Source of the DNA: Sideroxydans sp.
GTDB taxonomy: Bacteria > Pseudomonadota > Gammaproteobacteria > Burkholderiales > Gallionellaceae
Direction: 5' to 3'
NCBI GenBank assembly: GCA_030823965.1
Contig: JAVBYP010000162.1
Location: 1-10,462, forward strand
DNA length: 10,462 bases
Under the pieces are notes generated by a model. That model did no database searches, was not told the origin of the DNA, and saw nothing but the letters and a program-made list of their open reading frames with translations. The number at the start of each line of letters is the position of its first letter. Position 1 is the first letter of the stretch. A program made the translations under genes and the position numbers. Of this stretch, positions 1 through 7,538 are shown in pieces.

Positions 1-195
1 GGGCGCGGCTTGGCTGTTGTGCCGGAAGATGGGGCGGCTTTTGCCGGTGCGATCAAGAGGCTGGCATCGGATGCCGAACTGCGTACCAAGCTGGGAATGG
101 CCGGCAGGGAGTACGCACTTCAGCACCTCGATAAGGAGATTGTGCTTACGAATTTTGCGGTAGAGTTGGCATCTATCGTGGATCAATCTTCTTGA
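1..195 (+). CDS. Glycosyltransferase family 4, C-terminal fragment (5' end outside window)
   Basis: The frame is open from base 1 to the TGA at 193-195, so this is the end of a gene that begins upstream; the TTG at base 10 is an internal Leu codon, not a start. The 64 visible residues read like the tail of a GT-B retaining glycosyltransferase. They hold a short loop 'GLAVVPEDGAAFAGAI', matching the family pattern in which a Gly-rich turn and 'P-x-D' are followed by a helix, then 'LRTKLGMAGREYA' and a final amphipathic helix. In GT4 enzymes this stretch closes the nucleotide-sugar domain and packs back on the N-terminal domain. The catalytic part is not visible, so donor and acceptor cannot be named. 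It sits 60 bases before wcaJ in the same direction, which fits a polysaccharide operon. Family assignment is inferred from the tail alone. Confidence 0.75.
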   Translation, partial: GRGLAVVPEDGAAFAGAIKRLASDAELRTKLGMAGREYALQHLDKEIVLTNFAVELASIVDQSS

Positions 196-255
196 TAGTT
201 GCGGCGCGGGAGAATGTGATGCCGCGAAGTGTTCAAGTAACGAACGGGATTTTTA

Positions 256-1647
256 ATGTTTCCTCCTTCTGGATTTGCGCGTCAATATAGCTGGGAATTA
301 GGTTTATTCCACCGTCTGTTGGACGCGATGGTGATTGCATCGGTTTTGTGGCTGGCGATAGAAGGTTACGGTGTCGAGCCGATTCTGCATTACAAGTTGG
401 CGGCAGTTATTTCGATAGTGAGCTTCTCGCTATTTGCGGAATGGCATGCACTCTACAAGTCCTGGCGAATTGATTCCCTCTGGCATGAAGCGAAAACGAT
501 TTTTATCGTATGGATGCTAACTTGCGGAATTCTGCTTGCGCTGATTTTTCTGAGCAAATCCGCCGTTCAATTCTCGCGTGCGACTATTTTGATATGGGCG
601 ATTGCAACGCCGCTTGCGTTGGTTGGCGTGCGTGCGGTTATTCGTTATGCGACCCGGCATTTTAGGAAACAGGGCTTAAACTCGCGCTCTGTCGCTATTG
701 TCGGCGGCGGCAAGCATGCTGCCAAACTAATCGATGTGATCTCGAGTTCCCCCTGGATGGGATTGCATATTGACGGTGTCTACGACGATGCGGAGTCTCC
801 CCAAGCAGGATATAAAATTTCCGGCGATATCGATGCGTTGATGGCGAAGGTCCATCAGAAGCAACTCGATAACATATACATCACATATCCGATGCGCGAA
901 GAAGAAAAGATCCGAAGTTTGCTGGAGCGCTTAGCCGATAGCACGGCGTCAGTCAGTGTCGTGCCGGATTTTTTCGTGTCCGATTTGCTTCAGTCACGCT
1001 GGCGGAGTCTGGGCGATGTCCCGCTCGTTAGCGTGTTTGAGAGTCCTATCTTTGGGACAAGTCTGTTCATCAAGCGCATGGAAGATTTGCTGCTGGGAAG
1101 CCTGATCCTGCTGTTGATTTCCCCGTTACTGCTGGTGATCGCGCTCGCAGTGCGAATGACTTCGCCGGGGCCAGCATTGTTCAAACAGCGCCGCTATGGG
1201 TTGAACGGCCAAGTGATCGAGGTGTGGAAATTTCGCAGCATGTGTGTTTTGGAAGACGGTCCGAATGTTCCGCAGGCAACCAGAAATGATCCGCGTGTAA
1301 CGAAGCTCGGTGCTTTTCTGCGCTGCACCTCGCTGGACGAGCTCCCGCAATTTTTTAACGTGCTACAGGGGACTATGTCCATCGTTGGTCCGCGTCCGCA
1401 TGCGGTGGCGCACAACGAGGAGTACCGCAAACTGATACACGGCTATATGTTGCGCCATAAGGTCAAGCCGGGCATCACCGGTTGGGCACAGGTGAATGGC
1501 TGGCGCGGGGAGACCGATACCACGCAGAAAATGGAAATGCGTGTGCAGCACGATCTCGAATACATCAACAACTGGTCGCTCTGGCTTGATTTGAAGATCA
1601 TTCTGATGACGGTCTTTGGTGGGATGCGCGGCAAGAGCGCGTATTGA
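256..1647 (+). CDS. wcaJ: WcaJ-type undecaprenyl-phosphate glucose (hexose-1-P) phosphotransferase
   Basis: Integral inner-membrane enzyme predicted to move a hexose-1-phosphate, usually glucose from UDP-glucose, onto undecaprenyl phosphate. This is the first committed step of a lipid-linked repeat unit. The 463 residues have the full architecture of the family: four hydrophobic segments (about 21-38, 47-65, 84-100, 108-128), a Rossmann-like domain starting at the GGG at 150-152, then a fifth membrane helix (about 279-302, with the Ser-Pro kink at 289-290) leading into the cytoplasmic catalytic domain. Catalytic marks are the KRMED motif at 273-277, 'WKFRSM' at 324-329, the Asp-Glu pair D361-E362 in 'TSLDELPQ', and 'SIVGPRP' at 375-381. 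The C-terminal half closely resembles E. coli WcaJ from memory ('HAVAHNE', 'YMLRHKVKPGITGWAQ'). The ATG has a modest GGGA 6 bases upstream. The exact hexose is inferred from the family. Confidence 0.95.
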   Translation: MFPPSGFARQYSWELGLFHRLLDAMVIASVLWLAIEGYGVEPILHYKLAAVISIVSFSLFAEWHALYKSWRIDSLWHEAKTIFIVWMLTCGILLALIFLSKSAVQFSRATILIWAIATPLALVGVRAVIRYATRHFRKQGLNSRSVAIVGGGKHAAKLIDVISSSPWMGLHIDGVYDDAESPQAGYKISGDIDALMAKVHQKQLDNIYITYPMREEEKIRSLLERLADSTASVSVVPDFFVSDLLQSRWRSLGDVPLVSVFESPIFGTSLFIKRMEDLLLGSLILLLISPLLLVIALAVRMTSPGPALFKQRRYGLNGQVIEVWKFRSMCVLEDGPNVPQATRNDPRVTKLGAFLRCTSLDELPQFFNVLQGTMSIVGPRPHAVAHNEEYRKLIHGYMLRHKVKPGITGWAQVNGWRGETDTTQKMEMRVQHDLEYINNWSLWLDLKIILMTVFGGMRGKSAY

Positions 1648-3494
1648 TCGTGCTGCGGACTTCAAACAATAATCTGCGATCAACCTTGGCCGTGCTACAC
1701 GATCTGGCCGCCGCCGCGCTGGCTTGGGCCTTCGCTTACTTGTTGCGGTTCAATTTCGAGCTTTCTCCGCAAATCATAGAGGAAGTTTGGCTGACGCTGG
1801 CCTGGGTGATTCCGTTGCAAGGCATTGTGTTCTGGCAGTTTGGGTTGTATCGCGGCGTCTGGCGCTATGCCAGCATCAACGATCTGCGGCGAATATTCTG
1901 GGCAGTGGCTTTTGCAGCGGGCGTTATCCCGCTACTTTTCTGGATGTTGCGTCTCAATGTGATATTGCCGCGTTCCGTTCTGGTTATCTATCCGACTTTG
2001 TTGATCTTGCTGATGGGCAGTGGACGTCTGATCTATCGGCTATGGAAAGAGCAAGCGCTGTTTGCCGATATCAAGCTACATGGCGAGCCGGTACTCGTTC
2101 TCGGGGCCGGAGACGCGGCCTTCAACTTGGCTAAAGATCTGGCACGTAATCCGTTATGGCGTGTGGTCGGGTTTCTGGATGACGACAAGCAGAAGATCGG
2201 AAATGTACTGAACGGTATCCGTGTGTTGGGCGGGTTGGAAGCGCTTGCGCAGATTGCGCAGAGCTTAGGGGTGGATAAGGCGATCATTGCGATGCCCAGC
2301 GCTTCGCATAAGCAGCGTAAACGTGCGATTGATTTGTGTAATGCTGCTGTGATCAAGGCGCTGACCGTCCCTTCCTTCGATGACTTGATGAGCGGTCAGG
2401 TCAGGCTCTCGCAGCTGCGTGAAGTCGAGCTGGATGACCTGCTCGGCCGCGATCCTGTGCAATTGGACGATGCCGGATTGCATCAACAGCTGGCCGGGAA
2501 AGTCATATTGGTAACCGGAGCCGGCGGTTCCATCGGTTCGGAACTGTGCCGCCAGATAGCCCGTTTTAGCCCGGCTAAATTGGTGCTGTATGAGTCCGGT
2601 GAGTTCGCTCTGTATAACGTCGAACAGGAGCTGGGGGAGGAATTTCCGCAGCTTGATGCCGTTTATTTGGCAGGCGATGTGCGTGATGACGTGCGCCTAA
2701 ATCAGGTATTCGGTGTCTATCTTCCCGATGTAGTGTTCCATGCTGCCGCCTATAAGCATGTGCCGCTGATGGAGCGCGATAACGCATGGCAGGCGGTGCG
2801 CAATAACGTGTTCGGTACTTGGCGCGTGGCGAGTTGTGCGCAACGGCACGGGGTGGAAAAGTTCGTGCTGATCTCTACCGATAAGGCGGTGAACCCGACC
2901 AATGTGATGGGTGCCACCAAGCGGTTGGCCGAGATCATCTGCCAGGGATTGCAGCGTGCGGACGGAACGCGGTTTGTCATTGTTCGTTTTGGCAACGTGC
3001 TGGGCAGTAACGGCAGCGTGATCCCTAAATTCCGCGAACAGATCGCCAAGGGCGGACCGGTCACGGTGACGCACCCAGAAATCACCCGCTATTTCATGTC
3101 CATTCCTGAAGCCGCACAACTGGTGATGCAGGCCGGTTACATGGGTAAGGGCGGCGAGATATTCGTGCTTGATATGGGTGAGCCGGTGAAGATCGTCGAT
3201 CTGGCCAAAGATCTGATTCGCCTTTCGGGTATGGCCGAGGACGACATCAAGATCGAATTTACTGGTCTGCGCCCGGGGGAGAAGTTGTATGAAGAGCTTC
3301 TGGCAGACGACGAGAACACATTGCAAACGCACCACCCAAAATTGCGTATCGCACAGGCGAGAGCTGTTTCGCGCGAAGAGCTAGAGCACATGATGGAATG
3401 GATTGGATCTGACGAGGCTTGCTCTGATGAGAGCGTGCGGCATCAACTAAAGTGCTGGGTGCCAGAATACTCACCTGCATCGAACGGGCATTGA
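1644..3494 (+). CDS. Membrane-bound NDP-sugar 4,6-dehydratase/epimerase, WbpM/CapD/FlaA1-like
   Basis: Predicted to turn a UDP-N-acetylhexosamine into a 4-keto-6-deoxy sugar nucleotide, the precursor of sugars such as QuiNAc, FucNAc or bacillosamine. The 616 residues contain four N-terminal membrane segments (about 13-35, 48-66, 84-103, 108-126), a first Rossmann-like domain with 'VLGAGDAA' at 152-159, and a second short-chain dehydrogenase domain with the NAD(P)-binding 'TGAGGSIGSE' at 291-300. The active site is of the long WbpM type: S411-T412-D413-K414, then M422-x3-K426, where Met replaces the Tyr of classical SDR enzymes. 'GLRPGEKLYEE' at 541-551 is also typical. The reading begins at TTG 1644, overlapping the wcaJ stop as TTGA. 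GTG at 1650 is the alternative start, and neither has a strong ribosome site. Family is secure; the substrate is inferred. Confidence 0.93.
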   Translation: MIVLRTSNNNLRSTLAVLHDLAAAALAWAFAYLLRFNFELSPQIIEEVWLTLAWVIPLQGIVFWQFGLYRGVWRYASINDLRRIFWAVAFAAGVIPLLFWMLRLNVILPRSVLVIYPTLLILLMGSGRLIYRLWKEQALFADIKLHGEPVLVLGAGDAAFNLAKDLARNPLWRVVGFLDDDKQKIGNVLNGIRVLGGLEALAQIAQSLGVDKAIIAMPSASHKQRKRAIDLCNAAVIKALTVPSFDDLMSGQVRLSQLREVELDDLLGRDPVQLDDAGLHQQLAGKVILVTGAGGSIGSELCRQIARFSPAKLVLYESGEFALYNVEQELGEEFPQLDAVYLAGDVRDDVRLNQVFGVYLPDVVFHAAAYKHVPLMERDNAWQAVRNNVFGTWRVASCAQRHGVEKFVLISTDKAVNPTNVMGATKRLAEIICQGLQRADGTRFVIVRFGNVLGSNGSVIPKFREQIAKGGPVTVTHPEITRYFMSIPEAAQLVMQAGYMGKGGEIFVLDMGEPVKIVDLAKDLIRLSGMAEDDIKIEFTGLRPGEKLYEELLADDENTLQTHHPKLRIAQARAVSREELEHMMEWIGSDEACSDESVRHQLKCWVPEYSPASNGH

Positions 3495-3495
3495 A

Positions 3496-4242
3496 GTGAC
3501 TTCCCTATCCGTCATTCTTATCACACATAACGAAGAAGCCAATATTCGGCCTTGTCTGGAGTCAGTGGCATGGGCGGATGAGATAATCGTGGTTGATTCT
3601 GGCAGTACAGATGGCACTGTATCCATCGCTAGAGACATGGGGGCGAGGGTGTTCCAGCATGATTGGCCAGGGTTCGGGCCGCAAAAGAATCGTGCGCTGC
3701 AATATGCGACGAAAGATTGGATATTTTCTATCGATGCGGACGAGCGCGTCACACCTGAATTACGGGCAGTGATCGAACAGGCGATGATAGAAGAAAAAGC
3801 AGACGGATATTTTTGCCCGCGCCTTTCACAATTCTGTGGCACCTTCATTCATCATTCCGGCTGGCACCCTGACTACGTGTTGCGTTTGTTCAAGCGCAAC
3901 AAGGGGAGATTCTCCGATAGTCTGGTTCACGAGAGTGTTCTACTTACTGGTGCTAGTTCTAAACTTAAGAATTCGCTTTTACACTATAGCTATCTGACGC
4001 GGGACGACGTTGAACGCAAAGTAAAACAGTACTCAGATGCCGCTGCCAAACAGATGTATCAGGCTGGTAGAAGTTCAAGTTGGTTGGGGGCGATTTTGAG
4101 TGGAGGATGGGCATTCCTGAGAACTTACATCATTAGACTTGGAGTGTTGGATGGTAAGTGCGGATGGCAAATAGCAGTAATGAATGCGCGCACGACTTAT
4201 CTGAAATATCGCAAGCTTCATAAGATGAAAATCCAAGGATGA
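3496..4242 (+). CDS. Glycosyltransferase family 2, WaaE/KdtX-like
   Basis: A 248-residue GT-A fold enzyme resembling the WaaE/KdtX group. Characterised members of that group add a beta-linked glucose to the first heptose of the LPS inner core, though many homologues lie in polysaccharide clusters with unknown acceptors. Visible marks are 'THNEE' at 10-14, 'DSGSTDGT' at 34-41 for nucleotide binding, the metal-binding D80-A81-D82 followed by Glu-Arg, and 'VHE' at 144-146. A hydrophobic, membrane-associating stretch lies near 196-215. The start is GTG, with one base between it and the dehydratase stop and a weak ACGGG about 7 bases upstream, so translation is probably coupled to the gene before. 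It is the last gene of the compact wcaJ operon. Acting on LPS core rather than on the lipid-linked unit is possible and would tie the locus to LPS. Confidence 0.87.
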   Translation: MTSLSVILITHNEEANIRPCLESVAWADEIIVVDSGSTDGTVSIARDMGARVFQHDWPGFGPQKNRALQYATKDWIFSIDADERVTPELRAVIEQAMIEEKADGYFCPRLSQFCGTFIHHSGWHPDYVLRLFKRNKGRFSDSLVHESVLLTGASSKLKNSLLHYSYLTRDDVERKVKQYSDAAAKQMYQAGRSSSWLGAILSGGWAFLRTYIIRLGVLDGKCGWQIAVMNARTTYLKYRKLHKMKIQG

Positions 4243-4554
4243 TGCAATTTTCCTGACGCGAATTACTACGATTCCCTTGGCGCAGTGTGTATTTAGAGCA
4301 TGTTGATAATGATCACTTTCAGTGCGCAGGACCCGCGGAATAATTCCAGTGTTCTAGCCGTGATAGACTGTTCAAGTGGTTAATGATTATTGGCTTTAAT
4401 GGCATAAGGAGATCTGGTTAAGTCCAATTCGTCGTTCACGCGTAGGAGGGAATGACGACTAAATCAGACCTAAAAATGAGCAGAGAGGGTCTGTGCCCAA
4501 AATTTCTGGCTCGCCCATGTTACATGGATCACATTTACTGAATCGGATCGCAGA
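4243..4554. other. 312-base intergenic gap with no convincing gene
   Basis: All three forward frames are broken by stops, and the only local ORFs are very short. The stretch contains two strong purine-rich ribosome-site lookalikes, AAGGAG near 4405-4410 and AGGAGG at 4444-4449. The first has no start codon in range. The second lies only 2 bases before an ATG at 4452 that opens a 29-codon frame ending at the TGA at 4539-4541. Also present are a CAGACC/GGTCTG inverted repeat (4465-4470 and 4488-4493) and a 13-base dyad at 4515-4527. A TTTAAT at 4395-4400 is a possible -10 box, but I see no good -35 partner. My hand count for 4261-4500 is 106 G+C of 240. Likely roles are a promoter region for the next gene or decayed coding DNA. 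Confidence 0.6.
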
Positions 4555-5712
4555 ATGCCTCATAAGATTGCTGTTGTGGTGCCTAAGTATGGCTTGGTTG
4601 GCGGAGGCGAGCGCTTTGCGAGCGAGATTACTGAACGCTTGGCGATGAATGTGCAATTTGAGATACATGTTTTTGCCAATAATTGGGTTGCGCATTCTGA
4701 TCGAATTACTTTCCATAAAATCCCTAAAGTGTATTTTCCCCGTTTCTTGGGCCCCCTTGCATTTTCATGGTTCGTGAATCAAAAAATCTCAAAGCTGAAT
4801 TTTGATTTGGTGCATTCGCACCATTGGACTTTGAACGCAGATATATATTCTGCGCACGGCGTTCCCCACGTTGGTTGGGTTAGAGATGTGCGTAAAAAAA
4901 ATCCAAGTCTTTACGATCGCGCCGTAATTGCTACCGAACGAAAATTAATTCGTGATGGTGGGCGTTCATTTTTCCTTCCCGTTTCAACACTCGCCATGGA
5001 GGCTTTTAGGCAGGAATATGAAATGCTGCCCGGGCAATGGCGTGTCGTACATCCGGGTGTGGAAGTGGCTAGATTTGCAAAACCTGATCGTGTTGAATGT
5101 CGCAACGAAATCAGGCAACTGTATGGAATCGGCGACTCGGATATCCTGTTACTTTTTGTCGGGATGAATTTCGAGGTCAAAGGACTAGATACAATTATCA
5201 CTGCGTTGGCCAAAGCACGGCAGCTTAAGCCCTCAGCTAATATTCGCCTGCTGGTTGTGGGGCGTGGCGATGAAGCGAAATACGGCAAGCTGGCGCAATC
5301 GCTGGATATAGCTGATGCGGTGACGTTTGCGGGGACTCAGGTCAAAGGGCTAGAACGCTATTATCGTGCGGCAGATGCTTTCGTTCTGTTTTCGCGTTAT
5401 GACACTTTTGGCATGGTGGTACTGGAGGCGATGGCGGCGGGACTGCCTGTGATCGTCAGCCCCAATGTTGGCGCCAAAGATTTGGTGGAAGAAGGCAGTA
5501 ACGGTTATATCTTGCCTACACAGCAGGATGTGGAAGTGGCGGCCGGCAGCATGATCGAGTTGACAGATAATGCGCGCCGCGCAGAAATGGGAGAGGCCGC
5601 ATCACTGACTGCCGCGAAACACGATTGGGAGAGATTGGCGGAAAAGATGGAGGGTATTTATAAGGAGGCCCTCTCTGCTAAAGCCGGAAATCTGGCAGGT
5701 GTTACTAATTAA
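4555..5712 (+). CDS. Glycosyltransferase family 4 (WaaG-like GT-B fold)
   Basis: A complete 385-residue retaining glycosyltransferase of the GT-B fold, predicted to work at the cytoplasmic face of the inner membrane. The N-terminal acceptor domain begins with 'VVVPKYGLVGGGER' (7-20), whose Gly-rich loop is the typical GT4 start, and includes 'VHSHHW' at 86-91. The donor domain follows the linker 'VVHPGVE' at 164-170. It carries K209-G210 (the family Lys contacting the donor phosphate), 'VVGRGDE' at 234-240, and the final acidic motif as D283-x7-E291 in 'YDTFGMVVLEAMAAGLPV', with Asp in place of the first Glu. The N-terminal half recalls WaaG (LPS glucosyltransferase I), but donor and acceptor cannot be named. 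ATG 4555 is the first start codon available in its frame; its ribosome site is weak (CGGA, 7 bases away). Base composition changes within the gene. Confidence 0.92.
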   Translation: MPHKIAVVVPKYGLVGGGERFASEITERLAMNVQFEIHVFANNWVAHSDRITFHKIPKVYFPRFLGPLAFSWFVNQKISKLNFDLVHSHHWTLNADIYSAHGVPHVGWVRDVRKKNPSLYDRAVIATERKLIRDGGRSFFLPVSTLAMEAFRQEYEMLPGQWRVVHPGVEVARFAKPDRVECRNEIRQLYGIGDSDILLLFVGMNFEVKGLDTIITALAKARQLKPSANIRLLVVGRGDEAKYGKLAQSLDIADAVTFAGTQVKGLERYYRAADAFVLFSRYDTFGMVVLEAMAAGLPVIVSPNVGAKDLVEEGSNGYILPTQQDVEVAAGSMIELTDNARRAEMGEAASLTAAKHDWERLAEKMEGIYKEALSAKAGNLAGVTN

Positions 5713-5724
5713 CTTGGATTGATC

Positions 5725-6519
5725 ATGAAAAAGCAAAAATTCTTTCGCAGAAAACTTTGGCAGTTAGGAAACATATTTGGTCTCGATCTGCTGGATGCAT
5801 CTGAGCCCGGTGAATTGTTTTGCGCGATCATGAAATATCGCGAAAGCGAATTTAAATCTTTCGAAGATAAGGAACAGGCGCTGTTGGGCTATGTGCTGAA
5901 AAACTTCGGTGCCTCGAAGGCGCAGATATTCCAAGACCTGTTCGTGCTAGTTATGACGAAAGAAAAAAGGGGAGGATTCTTCGTCGAGTTTGGCGCTACC
6001 AATGGCGTGACTTTGAGTAATAGCTATCTGCTGGAAAAATCTTACGGATGGAATGGGATCTTGGCGGAACCAGCCAGATGCTGGCATGCAGAGTTGAAGG
6101 CCAACAGAAACTGTATTATCGAAACGAAATGCGTTTGGGGTAAGAGCGGTGAACAGCTTGAATTCAATGAAGTTGCCGCTCAGGAACTTTCAACGATCAA
6201 TGCATTTTCTGGCACAGATGGTCGAACCGAAGATAGGCGGGGAGGGAATGTCTACATGGTGGAGACCATTTCTTTGAACGAATTACTCGATAGGCACGGC
6301 GCGCCGCATGAGATCGATTACCTTTCTGTGGATACGGAAGGATCTGAGTTGACCATACTTAGCAATTTCGATTTCTCTAAGTACAAGATTAACTTGATTA
6401 CCGTTGAGCACAATTATACGAAGGAGAGAGAAAAGATCTATGATCTCCTCCTCCGCAACGGGTACAAGCGAGTCTGCGAAAAATTCTCAAGCTGGGACGA
6501 CTGGTATGTCAGGGCGTGA
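5725..6519 (+). CDS. FkbM family SAM-dependent methyltransferase
   Basis: Predicted O-methyltransferase of the FkbM family, which methylates hydroxyl groups on polyketides and, in polysaccharide clusters, probably on sugars. The 264 residues carry the SAM-binding motif I 'VEFGATNG' at 87-94, followed by 'TLSNSYLLEK' (family pattern), an acidic 'AEP' at 114-116, the core motif 'SVDTEGSE' at 201-208 with D203, and 'VEHN' at 227-230. A basic N-terminal region precedes the domain, with no signal peptide or membrane segment. I chose ATG 5725 because a GGA lies 6 bases upstream; an in-frame TTG at 5719 would add only two residues. It starts 12 bases after the GT4 stop and is very likely co-transcribed with it. 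The next gene converges from the other strand. The methylated sugar is unknown; a fucose or the product of the GT4 enzyme are guesses. Confidence 0.92.
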   Translation: MKKQKFFRRKLWQLGNIFGLDLLDASEPGELFCAIMKYRESEFKSFEDKEQALLGYVLKNFGASKAQIFQDLFVLVMTKEKRGGFFVEFGATNGVTLSNSYLLEKSYGWNGILAEPARCWHAELKANRNCIIETKCVWGKSGEQLEFNEVAAQELSTINAFSGTDGRTEDRRGGNVYMVETISLNELLDRHGAPHEIDYLSVDTEGSELTILSNFDFSKYKINLITVEHNYTKEREKIYDLLLRNGYKRVCEKFSSWDDWYVRA

Positions 6520-6569
6520 TAAGGATGCGTTGGTTGCGCCCCTTCCGAAAATACGCAGTTGAAACAATT
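6520..6569. other. Short convergent intergenic region, no clear terminator
   Basis: Fifty bases separate two genes that converge. An imperfect pairing can be drawn (AAGG...CCTT with GCG...CGC inside it), but it needs bulges and is not followed by a T-run on either strand. I therefore do not call a terminator. Confidence 0.5.
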
Positions 6570-7538
6570 TTAACGAATTAGTGACTTGATTTTTCTCTCG
6601 AGTCTTTTGGGAATTTGCGTCAGGATTGCATAAAGTTTGCCCCAACGCAGTGACCGTTTAGACGTTGCTTCAGCTTTGAGGGCCTCCCTCCAAAATATTT
6701 CTGGCGACATAGGTTGAGCTATGTTTTGGTTTAGGCGGACATGCTCTCTTAACAAGTTTTTGTAGTTGCGGCGCAAGAAGATTCGTCCAGATGGATCTGT
6801 CAGCCGCTCTCCTAGTAGTTTGCGATAGTAGCGCTGTAATCCAAGTACCTCAGCAAGGAATGGCCCCGAAGCCTGATCGGTGCTGTCTTGCTTTGCATGT
6901 AGTCGGTATTTTACATAGGGGTCGAGCATAACCACTGCTTTTCCAGCCAAGGCAGCATCAATCACAAATGGGCGATCACATATCTTGCCGTAGGTTTCGA
7001 ATTCTAAGTGAGCCCGCTGTAATACATCAATTCGATAGACTGCCGAACAAAATGGCATCGGGAATCCCGCGTATAGATTGGTGGCTAATTGCCGCCCAGT
7101 CAAAACGACGTAATGATTACCACTGACTTTTGCCCATGCTTCATTTTCAGGATCTTGATGGGCGCGCATCGAAGATACTGCGACAGTCGATTCTGGCGTG
7201 TGAGATAGCGCTATTGATACATCACGCAGATAGTTCGGGTGTAGCAAGTCATCATCATGAAACAGCATGGTCCACGGTCCGCGAGCCATAGCTTGAAGTT
7301 CAGCCCAGCAGATTTTAGGGTCGTTCGATGGCCGACAAACAAGTTCAACTCCCCGCTTTGAAAATGATTGCACAACCTCTTTGGTGTTGTCGGTGCTGCC
7401 GTTATCGAGCACGCAGATGCGTAATGCGGGGCGAACTTGTGCAAGTAATGATTCGAGGGTGGCACCAATAAGCGGCGCTCTATTGTAGGTCAGTACCAAT
7501 ACTTCGATTTCGATGGGCATATTTTCGCTCATATTCAC
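6570..7538 (-). CDS. Glycosyltransferase family 2
   Basis: An inverting GT-A fold transferase of about 322 residues. It shows 'VLTYNRAPLIGATLESLLAQ' at 14-33 (classic GT2 N-terminus), 'LDNGSTDNT' at 44-52, the metal-binding D95-D96-D97 in 'FHDDDLLHP', 'CDRPFVID' at 187-194 near the expected catalytic region, and 'YRLHAKQDST' at 211-220, where the His is commonly a metal ligand in this family. The C-terminal 70 residues are basic and probably membrane-associated. The GTG start at 7538 overlaps the GT10 stop as GTGA, implying coupled translation. In-frame ATGs at 7532 and 7520 are alternatives; the last has a GAG 7 bases upstream and would begin 'MPIEIEVL', a normal GT2 opening. Donor and acceptor are unknown. 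Being co-transcribed with the GT10 gene suggests it builds the sugar that gets fucosylated. Confidence 0.88.
   Translation of the reverse strand: MNMSENMPIEIEVLVLTYNRAPLIGATLESLLAQVRPALRICVLDNGSTDNTKEVVQSFSKRGVELVCRPSNDPKICWAELQAMARGPWTMLFHDDDLLHPNYLRDVSIALSHTPESTVAVSSMRAHQDPENEAWAKVSGNHYVVLTGRQLATNLYAGFPMPFCSAVYRIDVLQRAHLEFETYGKICDRPFVIDAALAGKAVVMLDPYVKYRLHAKQDSTDQASGPFLAEVLGLQRYYRKLLGERLTDPSGRIFLRRNYKNLLREHVRLNQNIAQPMSPEIFWREALKAEATSKRSLRWGKLYAILTQIPKRLERKIKSLIR

Noticed and set aside
1724..2134. 136-codon plus-strand frame within the dehydratase gene
   Set aside because: Different frame from the conserved membrane and Rossmann domains; no family features.
2697..3335. Long antisense open frame (212 codons) opposite the dehydratase
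   Set aside because: It lies fully under a well-supported gene, has no recognisable motifs and a His/Arg-rich composition typical of a shadow frame.
4305..4323. GATAATGAT, half of a Fur-box-like sequence
   Set aside because: The first nine bases match the classic consensus, but the second half barely does, and nothing nearby is iron-related.
4347..4370. CAGTGTTCTAGCCGTGATAG, resembling a JUMPstart element
   Set aside because: The key ops core GGCGGTAG is not present, and the position inside the cluster is not the usual leader site.
6520..6545. Hairpin between the converging FkbM and GT2 genes
   Set aside because: The stem needs two bulges and no T-run follows on either strand.
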